Positions 27,270 to 36,993 of a DNA stretch of 64,000 nt are shown one piece after another (the first letter of the stretch is position 1; every line of letters starts with the position of its first letter). The notes beneath the pieces were generated by a model. That model was not told the origin of the DNA, ran no database searches, and saw nothing but the letters and a program-made list of their open reading frames with translations. This DNA comes from Mumia sp. zg.B17. GTDB lineage: Bacteria > Actinomycetota > Actinomycetes > Propionibacteriales > Nocardioidaceae. Both the position numbers and the translations under genes were made by a program. The DNA is taken from positions 496,001-560,000 of the forward strand of contig NZ_JAHWCI010000008.1 in assembly GCF_019550915.1 (NCBI RefSeq), given 5' to 3'.

Positions 27270-27297
27270 TGAACGGTGTTCACCTGAACAGTGTTCA
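27270..27297. promoter_or_regulatory. Tandem BioQ operators between bioY and bioQ
   Basis: Two 13-bp palindromes of the form TGAAC-N3-GTTCA (TGAACGGTGTTCA at 27270-27282 and TGAACAGTGTTCA at 27285-27297), two bases apart, lie in the divergent intergenic region. This matches the BioQ operator known from actinobacterial biotin regulons. Paired sites at a 15-bp repeat could hold two dimers and control both directions. Confidence 0.85.
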
Positions 27298-27319
27298 GGC
27301 TAGTCGATAGGGTGGGCTC

Positions 27320-27910
27320 ATGGCCAACAGCCTCCAAGACGTCGTGGACGCGGCACTCACCGTGCTCGACACCCACGGTCTCGAGTTCCTCTCGATGCGA
27401 CGGGTCGCGGCCGCCCTCGACGTTCAGCCCAGCGCGCTCTACCACCACGTCCCCAACAAGCAGACGCTGTTGGCGCTGATGGCGGACGAGATCCTCGCCC
27501 GAGGCCGGCGAGACGAGCCGGCGGGCAGCTGGGACGAGCGGGCGAAGGCGCTCTGCCACGAGTTCCGCAGCGCGATGCTGGCGGTCCGCGACGGCGCCGA
27601 GGTGGTCGCGACAGCGTCAGCGTTCGGCCTCGGTGCGCGCGAGCCCGAGGAGAGGCTCGTCGCGGCGCTCGAGGACTTCGACGACGACGTCGCCGTCTCG
27701 GGCGCGAGGACGATCATGCTCTTCGTGCTCGGGCATGCCTCAGCACGTCAGATGCACGAGCAGGCGAGCGCCACCGGGGCGATCGCGCGCGACGACTCGA
27801 TCGGGTCGGCGGCGTCCTTCGACCTCGGGCTGGGACTGATCCTGTCCGGGCTCCGAACCGTGTCGCCCGTGGCGGCGCGAGCGCCCCGCCTCAGCGCATC
27901 ATCTCGCTGA
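27320..27910 (+). CDS. bioQ: TetR-family biotin regulator
   Basis: A 196-residue TetR repressor. The helix-turn-helix spans about residues 5-48 (VVDAALTVLDTHGLEFLSMR, RVAAALDVQPSALYHHVPNK), followed by a helical ligand/dimer domain. It is divergent from bioY with BioQ-type operators in between, which is the basis of the name. BioQ is usually not a direct biotin sensor, and how it perceives biotin status is not evident here. Its 3' end overlaps the convergent hypothetical gene by 20 bp. Confidence 0.87.
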   Translation: MANSLQDVVDAALTVLDTHGLEFLSMRRVAAALDVQPSALYHHVPNKQTLLALMADEILARGRRDEPAGSWDERAKALCHEFRSAMLAVRDGAEVVATASAFGLGAREPEERLVAALEDFDDDVAVSGARTIMLFVLGHASARQMHEQASATGAIARDDSIGSAASFDLGLGLILSGLRTVSPVAARAPRLSASSR

Positions 27911-28244
27911 ACGAGGACGTCGGCGTCGACACTCCCTGCGGGCCGACGACGATCTGGCTCGCCAGCCGGAACACCTCGATCAGAAGCCGGTCGAGGGTGT
28001 CCACGAGCGCTGCCTCGTTGGGCGTGCTGCTCCGGAACAGCTGGGTGTCGACGTTGCGGTGCGCCTCCACCCAACCGATCGAGGACCACGACTCTGCGAC
28101 GGTCGTCGCGACGTCGCCGCGATAGTCGCTGGTGAGCCGCAGCCGAGACCCTGCTCGGTGACTGAAGATCACGATGCGCCGCATGGACGACGGGCCCTTG
28201 GTGGTGGCTTCATGAATGATCTGCCAACCGGGATACGCGGTCAC
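27891..28244 (-). CDS. Hypothetical protein, 117 residues
   Basis: Not recognised. The sequence (GWQIIHEATTKGPSSMRRIV, then DVATTVAESWSSIGWVEAHR) has no signal peptide or membrane segment and looks like a compact soluble alpha/beta protein. The GTG at 28244 has a GAAGAAGAGAG upstream; an ATG at 28184 would remove 20 residues. Base composition is lower in GC than neighbouring genes, which may mean acquisition. Confidence 0.55.
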   Translation of the reverse strand: MTAYPGWQIIHEATTKGPSSMRRIVIFSHRAGSRLRLTSDYRGDVATTVAESWSSIGWVEAHRNVDTQLFRSSTPNEAALVDTLDRLLIEVFRLASQIVVGPQGVSTPTSSFSEMMR

Positions 28245-28610
28245 TTTGCTCTCTTCTTCGTTTCTTGCGGTCGCCGAACCAACCGTCCTGTACCGCCCCC
28301 GTGCGCGTCATCCTAGCCCCTCCGAGCACGCGTACACACCCACTCCCCGCAGAATGATCTCCACCACAGTGGATTCGGCGAATCGTTGGTATTTCAGCCA
28401 TGTGTCGACCGGCGACGACCTGCCGGCCCGTGAGACCGGTCACGCGCCGGGCCGGCCGGCAGCGAGTCCGATCCGCAGGTCGTACGGCGCCTGCCGCCGA
28501 CCGCACGGACCACGCCGTTGATCGATCCGGCGCGGTCCCGCACCCCGTACAGCATGTGACCGGGGGCACAATGGTCGGCGGAACGTGCCGCCGAGACCTG
28601 AGGAAGTGCC
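28245..28610. other. 366-bp intergenic region between the hypothetical gene and acs
   Basis: No gene is supported here. The left half is relatively AT-rich for this genome and would contain the promoter of the leftward hypothetical gene; the right half contains the Crp-like site and the acs promoter and leader. No convincing structured RNA was found. Confidence 0.6.
28555..28570. promoter_or_regulatory. Probable Crp site upstream of acs
   Basis: TGTGA-CCGGGG-GCACA differs by one base from the actinobacterial Crp/GlxR consensus TGTGA-N6-TCACA. It ends 40 bp before the acs start codon. A Crp ortholog is encoded at 36184-36861. Confidence 0.55.
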
Positions 28611-30581
<1,971 letters not shown>

Positions 30582-30600
30582 GCACACCGGAAGCACCGGG

Positions 30601-30637
30601 CGTCGTACGGGTCGGGCCGCTCCCGACCCGTACGACG
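30601..30637 (+). terminator. Terminator of acs
   Basis: A perfect 16-bp stem (CGTCGTACGGGTCGGG and complement) closes a 5-nt loop, 19 bp after the acs stop codon. There is no U-tract. Confidence 0.85.
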
Positions 30638-30722
30638 TCGGTCGGGGAGCGGCGGGGCAATGCCCCGAAAACGCGCTGATCCCCTAGGCTCGACTCGACC
30701 GAACTGCCTACGAGGAGTCGTG

Positions 30723-31253
30723 ATGTCTCAGCCTGGAGCCCCCGGATCCGTGGACGACGCCGAGCCCACCATCGGGAGGCTCGTCTCGGACATCAGCAGC
30801 GACCTCTCCACGTTGGTGCGGGGAGAGATCGCGCTGGCGAAGTCTGAGCTCCGGGTCAGCGCCAAGGCGGGCGGGGTCGGCGCAGGCCTCCTCGTCGCGG
30901 TCGGCGTCCTGCTGCTCTTCGTGATCACGATGCTCTCGATGGCAGGCGGGTTCTTCTTCGCATGGCTCTTCGACCGCGACATCCCGCTCGGCTTCACGTG
31001 GGGCTTCCTCGTGATGACCGGTGTGTGGCTCCTCGTCGTGCTCATCTTCGCGCTGGTCGGCATCCGGTTCCTCAAGAAGGTCAAGGCGCCCAAGCGGACG
31101 ATCGCGACCGTGCAGGAGATCCCCTCCGCCCTCAAGGGAAAGACCGATCCCCGCATCACCATCGATCTCCCGGCGGCCACGCCGTCCCCCGCGGGGGCCG
31201 ACGCCGCTGCGGCTGCTGCGGAGCGCTCGAGGTCCGGCAAGCGCGCTCGCTGA
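30723..31253 (+). CDS. Actinobacterial phage-holin-family membrane protein
   Basis: A 176-residue protein of the Act-holin/DUF1469 family found beside marP in actinobacteria. An N-terminal amphipathic part (TIGRLVSDISSDLSTLVRGE) precedes two membrane helices (GAGLLVAVGVLLLFVITMLS and GFLVMTGVWLLVVLIFALVG) and a basic, Ala-rich cytoplasmic tail. The family name does not imply phage origin; its cellular role is unknown. AGGAG sits seven bases before the ATG. Confidence 0.82.
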   Translation: MSQPGAPGSVDDAEPTIGRLVSDISSDLSTLVRGEIALAKSELRVSAKAGGVGAGLLVAVGVLLLFVITMLSMAGGFFFAWLFDRDIPLGFTWGFLVMTGVWLLVVLIFALVGIRFLKKVKAPKRTIATVQEIPSALKGKTDPRITIDLPAATPSPAGADAAAAAAERSRSGKRAR

Positions 31254-31265
31254 CCCCGCGTGCGC

Positions 31266-32099
31266 CTAGGGGCGCGCCTCAGGTCTCGAACGCACCACGA
31301 GACCGCTGACCACCGAGACCGCACCGGCGATCGCGAGCGCGGCCATCCAGACGGCGTACGAGCGCACCGCCTCGTCGTGGACCTGCTCCATCAGGGAGCG
31401 CCCGAACCCTGCTCCGGCGGCCACCTCGTCGACCACGCGGTCGCCCCCGGCGACGACCAGGATCATCTCCACGGCGGCGATCGCGACGAGCCCTAGTCCG
31501 AGCAGCACGAGCGCGCTGCCGCGACGCCGGGCAGCCGCGACGGCGCCCGCCAAGAGCAGGACCGCGGCGCCGCCCAGCGCCCACGACCACGGTGCCAGCT
31601 CGCGGAGGCGGTCGACGACGTCACGCTGCTCGGGAGTGCCGACGGCGACCACGAGGTCGCTCGGTCCCTGCAGCTGGGTGCCGAGCCGTCGGTTCGCCGC
31701 GTCGACGACCAGGTCCACCATCGGGGAGAGATCGACACCGAGGCGACCGTCGAGCTCCGCCGGAGGCATGTCGGTCACGTTGAGGCGGTGCGACAGCGTG
31801 TTGACCTCGGTCCAGGCGGCGTCGAATCCGCTGAGCTCCGTCATGCCGTCCGCAACCCTGCGCACGACCCCGTCGGCGGCGCGACCCGCGACACCGTCGA
31901 GACCGGTGTCGCTGACCACGGCGTCGGCGACGGTGTCGGCCAGCGCCGTACGAAACTCCGGGTCGTCGCCCAGCGGGGCGACGAGGGACACGTAGCCGGA
32001 CTCGTCGACGATGGTGCGCTCGAACCACAGACCCGGCGCGGCTCCCGCGACGGCAACCAGCGCGAGCAGACCCAGCAGGAACGACGCCACGGTGCGCAT
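31266..32099 (-). CDS. Actinobacterial membrane protein of unknown function
   Basis: A 277-residue protein with an N-terminal helix (about 5-25), a large extracytoplasmic loop of ~140 residues (DPEFRTALADTVADAVVSDT, then PPAELDGRLGVDLSPMVDLV), and three C-terminal helices. The outside loop resembles that of a family of actinobacterial envelope proteins without an assigned function. Convergent with the holin-family gene. Confidence 0.72.
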   Translation of the reverse strand: MRTVASFLLGLLALVAVAGAAPGLWFERTIVDESGYVSLVAPLGDDPEFRTALADTVADAVVSDTGLDGVAGRAADGVVRRVADGMTELSGFDAAWTEVNTLSHRLNVTDMPPAELDGRLGVDLSPMVDLVVDAANRRLGTQLQGPSDLVVAVGTPEQRDVVDRLRELAPWSWALGGAAVLLLAGAVAAARRRGSALVLLGLGLVAIAAVEMILVVAGGDRVVDEVAAGAGFGRSLMEQVHDEAVRSYAVWMAALAIAGAVSVVSGLVVRSRPEARP

Positions 32100-32160
32100 A
32101 GCCGCAGCCTAGAGCGCCCGGGGAGCGCCCGGCAGCGTCATGACGGGCGGCCCCCCGCCC

Positions 32161-32607
32161 TCAGGGAGAGTCGACGCGGTCGACGAGCCAGTTGGTCCCG
32201 TCGGTGTCTCGGCTCATCGTCACGCGGTAGGGCCCGGCCGTGGTCGGCACCTCGACCCTCACCCGCGTCTTCGACCCGGCCATTATACGAGGCTTGCCCT
32301 CCGGCTTGGCGGGATCGAGCGACGCCGGGTCCGTGAAGGACAGGACGGACATCGCCACAGCGGAGAGCTGAGGCCGGAGCTCGGAGGTCCACTGCGCGAT
32401 CGGGACGTCAGGGCGGGCCCAGAGCGTGACGACGCGGGTGGCCGACTCCATGGCGAGCTCGTCGGCCTCCTTCGACCCGAGGCTGCCGGTCTCGACAGAG
32501 TGGGAAGGACCCCCGCCGGTGTCTGCACCGGCAGACTCGTCATCACCACTGCAGGCCGAGACGGTCAACATCGTGAGCACGGCTACTGCCGCCAGTCGGG
32601 TCTTCAC
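32161..32607 (-). CDS. Small putative lipoprotein
   Basis: A 148-residue secreted lipoprotein. The signal VKTRLAAVAVLTMLTVSAC gives a lipobox (VSAC, Cys at 19), followed by an acidic/Gly linker and a globular domain of about 100 residues (LAMESATRVVTLWARPD, GPYRVTMSRDTDGTNWLVDR) resembling NTF2-like extracellular domains. The GTG at 32607 has GAAGGAGATCT directly upstream, a very good ribosome site. Confidence 0.8.
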   Translation of the reverse strand: MKTRLAAVAVLTMLTVSACSGDDESAGADTGGGPSHSVETGSLGSKEADELAMESATRVVTLWARPDVPIAQWTSELRPQLSAVAMSVLSFTDPASLDPAKPEGKPRIMAGSKTRVRVEVPTTAGPYRVTMSRDTDGTNWLVDRVDSP

Positions 32608-32713
32608 AGATCTCCTTCGATTGCGGACAACGCCGAACATCTTCCACGCACCCACCCCCTGAAGCGAATACGTGACGCGCAGGGAGTGCTCAAGAGTGAC
32701 GGACGCCACATCA

Positions 32714-33886
32714 TCACGCACACGGTCCTGTGTCCAGTCCTCGGGTCGCGCGCACGCCCTTGCGGGCGGCCTCGCCGACCTGACCCGCCGTGAGAGCGTA
32801 GCCGGTCGACGAGTCCGAGATCGACGCGGCAAAGATCACGCCCAGCACGCGACCGTCCTCGGAGATCATCGGGCCCCCGGAGTTGCCTGACCGGACCAGG
32901 CCGCGCAGGGAGTAGACCTCTCGCACGACCTGCGCCGACCCGTAGATGTCGGGACTGCGCAACCGCTGCTCGGACCGGATCCGCGCCGCGCGAGCGTCGA
33001 ACGGACCGTTCTCGGGGAAGCCCAGGACCGCGGCGCTCTGTCCCTGCCGCGCGTCCTCGTCGAACGGGATCGCCGGCGCTCTCAGCCCTCGTGCGCGAAG
33101 CACGGCGACGTCGAGGCTCGGGTCGTAGTAGACGACGTCGGCGTCGTAGGTCTTGTCGCCCACCGTGACCGCGGGATCGTCGACCCCGGCGACCACGTGG
33201 GCGTTGGTCATCACGCGCTCCTTGGCGTACACGAACCCGGAGCCCTCGAGCCCGCGGTTGCACTCCGCACGACCGGTGACCCGGGCGACGCTGCGACGAG
33301 CGGACTGGACCTCCGGACGCTGCAGGACCGCGGGGTCGGGGGCTGCCGCGGGCTTGATCGTCTCCGGGGCGAACGGCTCGAGATAGCGCGGGAACAGCGT
33401 GGCGTCGACGACGCTGTCGAACGAGTGCAGCGCCGTACGGACGCCCTGCGGCATCACGGAGTCCACCTTGCCGAGCACCTGCGACCCGCGGACCGCAGTT
33501 GAGGCCCCCGGGATCTGCGAGCCCGAGACCGCGTAGCCGAGGGCCCAGCACACGACCACGCACGCGACCGCACTCAGTGCCACGCCGCCGGCCGCGTCCA
33601 GCGCCCGGGCCGGAGGATGCGTCATGCGGCCGCGCAGGCGCGTGCCGACCTGCGAGCCGATCGCCTGGCCGGCGGAGGCCAGGACCAGCACGAGGATCAC
33701 GGCCACGAGTGAACGCACAGTCCCGTGCTCCAGCCGGGTCAGCAGCAGCGGCGACACCACCAGCCCGACCACACCACCGGCGATGAGACCGACCATCGCG
33801 ACGGCACCGGCGACGAATCCACGAAGGTAGCCGAGGACGGCGTACGAGACGACGATCAGCAGGACGACGGCGTCGACGGGATTCAT
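32714..33886 (-). CDS. marP: Periplasmic acid-resistance serine protease (MarP type)
   Basis: A 390-residue membrane protease equivalent to Rv3671c. Four N-terminal helices (about 1-125) form a CvpA-like domain; a trypsin-like domain follows outside the membrane. The catalytic triad is visible as His in VMTNAHVVAG, Asp in YYDPSLDVAVL and Ser in LVRSGNSGGPMIS. Cys in GRAECNRGLEG and the final CA may form the redox-controlled disulfide known for MarP. In M. tuberculosis it maintains pH homeostasis in acid. Its start overlaps the Nudix stop as ATGA. Confidence 0.92.
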   Translation of the reverse strand: MNPVDAVVLLIVVSYAVLGYLRGFVAGAVAMVGLIAGGVVGLVVSPLLLTRLEHGTVRSLVAVILVLVLASAGQAIGSQVGTRLRGRMTHPPARALDAAGGVALSAVACVVVCWALGYAVSGSQIPGASTAVRGSQVLGKVDSVMPQGVRTALHSFDSVVDATLFPRYLEPFAPETIKPAAAPDPAVLQRPEVQSARRSVARVTGRAECNRGLEGSGFVYAKERVMTNAHVVAGVDDPAVTVGDKTYDADVVYYDPSLDVAVLRARGLRAPAIPFDEDARQGQSAAVLGFPENGPFDARAARIRSEQRLRSPDIYGSAQVVREVYSLRGLVRSGNSGGPMISEDGRVLGVIFAASISDSSTGYALTAGQVGEAARKGVRATRGLDTGPCA

Positions 33887-34605
33887 CGACGCCGTCCACG
33901 TGCCGCGTCGGTCTCGATCTCCTCGACCAACGGGTCGCGGGCCGTGCCGGGATAGGGGACGACGCGGCCGGCGTCCCACGGGCGCTCCCAGCCGACGGCG
34001 CCGAACAGCCGCGAGACGATCCCTGCGGTGAATCCCCAGAGCGTGAGCCCGCCGTTGACCGCGAACCCGGGACCCACCCAACCGGAGGGGTGGGAGACGG
34101 AGAAGCGGTTGACCGGATCGGTCAACTCGGCGACAGGGCTCCGGAAGACGGACTCGACCTCCACCGGGTCGACAGGCCGCACGGGACACGGGCGACGCCA
34201 CCAGCCCAGCACGGGCGTGACGGCGAAGTTGCTCGGCGGCAGCCACAGGCGCGGCAGGGTCGCGAAGACGTCGACGCCGTCGGGGTCGAGCCCGACCTCC
34301 TCCTCGGCCTCGCGGAGAGCGGTGGCGACCGGACCGGCGTCCTCGGGGTCGGTCGCGCCGCCCGGGAACGCGATCTGGCCGGCGTGCGACCGCATCGAGT
34401 GCGCGCGCTCGGTGAGCAGCAGGTCGGGACCGGAGTCTCCCTCACCGAAGAGCACGAGCACGGCCGCCGGACGGGCCTTCGGCGGCGCCTCCGGCATCGA
34501 GGGCGACAGGAAGCGCGGGCTGTCGATGCTCCGCCCGACCTCGGCGAGGGGCCGCAGCCAGTCGGGCAGGGCGTCGTCGTCGACCAGCTCACGGGCGTAC
34601 GTCAT
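33883..34605 (-). CDS. Nudix hydrolase, CoA pyrophosphatase-like
   Basis: A 240-residue Nudix enzyme (Rv3672c equivalent). The UPF0035 signature of CoA diphosphatases is seen before the Nudix box (LLTERAHSMRSHAGQIAFPG), and the box itself reads GGATDPEDAGPVATALREAEEEVGL in consecutive parts with the REAEEE metal ligands. It probably hydrolyses CoA or related dinucleoside pyrophosphates. It sits between trx-like and marP genes in one leftward operon. Confidence 0.88.
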   Translation of the reverse strand: MTYARELVDDDALPDWLRPLAEVGRSIDSPRFLSPSMPEAPPKARPAAVLVLFGEGDSGPDLLLTERAHSMRSHAGQIAFPGGATDPEDAGPVATALREAEEEVGLDPDGVDVFATLPRLWLPPSNFAVTPVLGWWRRPCPVRPVDPVEVESVFRSPVAELTDPVNRFSVSHPSGWVGPGFAVNGGLTLWGFTAGIVSRLFGAVGWERPWDAGRVVPYPGTARDPLVEEIETDAARGRRR

Positions 34606-34614
34606 GGGTTCTCC

Positions 34615-35304
34615 TCATGCCACGTCGACGCCGAGGTGCTCCCGGACGAGCGATCGCAGCTGATCGTACGACGTGATCGGCGTCCGTTCGGTGGCGACGA
34701 CGACTCCGGCGGCGTCGACGAAGACCGTCTGCGGCAGGCCGACGACACCGAGGCCCTTCGCGACCGACTGGTCGGGGTCGGAGACGAGCGGATAGGTGAC
34801 CCCTGAATCCTTGGCGAGGCGCAGGGCGGCCTCCGGATCAGGGTCGCGGTAGTCGATGCCGAGCACGGCCACGGAGCCGTCCGCCTCGTCGTGAAGCCGC
34901 GCCAGGTAGGGCAGCTCTTCGCGACAGGGGCCGCACCAGGTCGCCCAGACGTTGACGACGGTCGGTCGAGCCGGCAGGCCGGGGAGGCTCACAGGCGCGC
35001 CGCCGCCCAGACAGTCGAGGACCACACCCGGCAGACCGCCCTCGACGGCCCCGCGGCGACTCGTACGGGGACACGCCTCGATCCCTGCGTCGGCCTTCAG
35101 CGCACGCAGGGTGGGGGTGTCGACCACGCTCGCCCCGATGTCGTCGGAGGTCTGGGCGCCGTCGTCGGCAGGTCGGAGGTCGTCTCCGCCGCAGGCTGTC
35201 AGGGCGAGCAGCGCCGCCACCGCCGCGAGCGCAGGCGCCGACCGCGGGGAGCGTACGCGCGCGGAGCGCACGCGACGACGCCGCGCCACGGTCGTACCCC
35301 TCAT
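34615..35304 (-). CDS. Thioredoxin-like membrane-anchored lipoprotein
   Basis: A 229-residue TlpA/ResA-type protein (Rv3673c equivalent). A basic N-terminus and signal end in a lipobox (LTAC, Cys ~38). The thioredoxin domain carries the redox pair in VNVWATWCGPCREELPYL and the cis-Pro in GLGVVGLPQTVFVDA. Two further Cys (GIEACPRT and VVLDCLGG) precede it. It probably reduces or isomerises disulfides outside the membrane, for which the neighbouring MarP is a natural candidate. Start overlaps the nth stop by 4 bp. Confidence 0.9.
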   Translation of the reverse strand: MRGTTVARRRRVRSARVRSPRSAPALAAVAALLALTACGGDDLRPADDGAQTSDDIGASVVDTPTLRALKADAGIEACPRTSRRGAVEGGLPGVVLDCLGGGAPVSLPGLPARPTVVNVWATWCGPCREELPYLARLHDEADGSVAVLGIDYRDPDPEAALRLAKDSGVTYPLVSDPDQSVAKGLGVVGLPQTVFVDAAGVVVATERTPITSYDQLRSLVREHLGVDVA

Positions 35305-36071
35305 GCACGCCCCTCGGTCCGGAGAAGCTTGGCAGCCACCTCCGGGTCGGTCGGCCCCTCGCCGAACGACGGGCACCAGCGCGCGATCGAGCAGGCACCG
35401 CACGCCGGCTTGGCGGCATGGCAGCAGCGCCGCCCGTGCCAGATCAGTCGTTGACTCGCCATCGTCCAGTCCTTCTTGGCGATCAACCGGTCGAGGACCA
35501 TCTCGGCGCGGACGGGATCCTTGAGCGCGGCCGCGTCGAGGAGCCCGAGCCGGCGCCCGACGCGCTGGACGTGCGTGTCGACCGGGAATCCGGGGATGCC
35601 GAAGCCGTTGCCGAGGACGACGTTGGCCGTCTTGCGACCGACACCGGGCAACGTCGTGAGGTCGTCCATCCGCGGTGGCACCTCGCCGCCGAAGCGGTCG
35701 ACCAGCGCAGTGGCGAGGGCGATGATGCGCTCGGACTTGGCGCGGAAGAAGCCGGTCGGCTTGATGATCTCCTCGACGTCGGCGCGATCGGCCTCGGCGA
35801 GGGCCCGCGCGTCCGGAAAACGACCGAACAGCGCAGGGCGTACGGAGTTGACGCGCCGGTCGGTCGTCTGCGCCGAGAGCACCGTGACGACGAGGAGCTG
35901 GAAGGGGTCGTCGAAGTCGAGCTCGATGTCGGCGTCGGGATAGGTCTCGGCGAGCACGCGGTCGATCTTGCGTGCGCGGCGGACGTCGGACGTCGCGGGC
36001 GCAGGAACCTCGGGGAGCTTGGCCTTGGCGCTGCGGCGGGCCGCGGCAGGCCCTGCGGTGGTCTTCGGCAC
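35301..36071 (-). CDS. nth: Endonuclease III
   Basis: A 256-residue base-excision repair glycosylase/AP lyase (Rv3674c equivalent) that removes oxidised pyrimidines. The helix-hairpin-helix is LTTLPGVGRKTANVVLGNGF, with the catalytic Lys in RKTAN and the catalytic Asp in FPVDTHVQRVGRRLG. The C-terminal 4Fe-4S cluster is CHAAKPACGACSIARWC (C-x6-C-x2-C-x5-C). The GTG at 36071 is chosen; about 20 basic residues precede the core. Divergent from crp. Confidence 0.95.
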   Translation of the reverse strand: MPKTTAGPAAARRSAKAKLPEVPAPATSDVRRARKIDRVLAETYPDADIELDFDDPFQLLVVTVLSAQTTDRRVNSVRPALFGRFPDARALAEADRADVEEIIKPTGFFRAKSERIIALATALVDRFGGEVPPRMDDLTTLPGVGRKTANVVLGNGFGIPGFPVDTHVQRVGRRLGLLDAAALKDPVRAEMVLDRLIAKKDWTMASQRLIWHGRRCCHAAKPACGACSIARWCPSFGEGPTDPEVAAKLLRTEGRA

Positions 36072-36183
36072 GGTGCCAGCGTACGGTGCGAGGGCGACAC
36101 GTATGACCGTGTCGGTGGCGCCGAGTTGTCCGAATGAGGGACACTGAGAAGTGCGTGACAATTTCTTCGGTCAAGGAGAACCC

Positions 36184-36861
36184 GTGGACAACGACGTACT
36201 TCGACAGGCACCTCTCTTCTCGGGCCTCGACGACGAAGCCGCCGAGTCGCTCGGCTCTCAGATGTCGTCGGCACGCCTGCGTCGCGGCGAGGTGCTCTTC
36301 CACGAAGGCGACGAGGGCGACCGGCTCTACATCGTCACCGACGGCAAGATCAAGCTCGGGCGCAGCTCGGCGGACGGCCGCGAGAACCTCCTCGCGATCC
36401 TCGGCCCCGGGCAGATGTTCGGAGAGCTCTCCCTGTTCGACCCGGGCCCGCGCTCGGCGACGGCGACCGCGGTGACCGACTCCGAGCTCACGAGCCTGAG
36501 CCACGACGAGCTCACCAAGTGGCTCAACGACCACCCCAACGTCGCCCGCGCCCTCCTCGGTCAGCTCGCCTCGCGTCTGCGTCGGACCAACGACGTCGTG
36601 GCAGACCTGGTGTTCTCCGACGTCCCGGGCCGTGTCGCCAAGGCGCTCATCGACCTCTCGCAGCGCTTCGGGCGCAAGGCCGACGACGGAATCCACGTCC
36701 ACCACGACCTCACGCAGGAGGAGCTCGCCCAGCTCGTCGGCGCCTCCCGCGAGACGGTCAACAAGGCGCTGGCCGACTTCGCGATGCGCGGATGGCTGCG
36801 GCTCGAGCCGCGCTCGGTCGTGATCATCGACCCCGAGCGGCTCTCGAAGCGCGCCCGCTGA
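36184..36861 (+). CDS. crp: cAMP receptor protein-type regulator
   Basis: A 225-residue Crp/GlxR transcription factor (Rv3676 equivalent). The cyclic-nucleotide domain has VLFHEGDEGDRLYIVTDGKI and the phosphate-binding cassette MFGELSLFDPGPRSATATAV. The recognition helix lies in LAQLVGASRETVNKALADFA. The GTG at 36184 is chosen because AAGGAG lies 5 bases upstream and the protein then aligns with the mycobacterial N-terminus; a GTG at 36151 lacks this. A weak Crp-like palindrome (TGAGA-N6-TGACA, 36145-36160) could permit autoregulation. An array of 21-bp repeats starts 12 bp after the stop. Confidence 0.95.
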   Translation: MDNDVLRQAPLFSGLDDEAAESLGSQMSSARLRRGEVLFHEGDEGDRLYIVTDGKIKLGRSSADGRENLLAILGPGQMFGELSLFDPGPRSATATAVTDSELTSLSHDELTKWLNDHPNVARALLGQLASRLRRTNDVVADLVFSDVPGRVAKALIDLSQRFGRKADDGIHVHHDLTQEELAQLVGASRETVNKALADFAMRGWLRLEPRSVVIIDPERLSKRAR

Positions 36862-36873
36862 CCCCTGGAGCCC

Positions 36874-36978
36874 GCGGGTCACCCTCTTGCGCTCGCGGGT
36901 CACCCTCTTGCGCTCGCGGGTCACTCCCTGCCGCTCGCGGGTCAGTCTCTGCGGTCCGCGGGTCACCCCTGTGGATAG
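36874..36978. repeat. 21-bp tandem repeat half-array 1 (five units, GCGGGTCA orientation)
   Basis: Five units begin at 36874, 36895, 36916, 36937 and 36958, an exact 21-bp period. Each begins with GCGGGTCA and ends with a CGCTC-like segment; the middle 6-8 bases vary (CCCTCTTG, CTCCCTGC, GTCTCTGC). It is the reverse complement of the units at 37936-38061, and of the second half of the array at 50932-51198. It lies directly behind crp and before the nuclease-like gene. Confidence 0.95.
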
Positions 36979-36993
36979 CGCCGACCAACCGCC

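Noticed and set aside
30723-31253. Phage holin marking a prophage
   Set aside because: The family is a conserved actinobacterial chromosomal membrane protein at this locus; no other phage gene is nearby.
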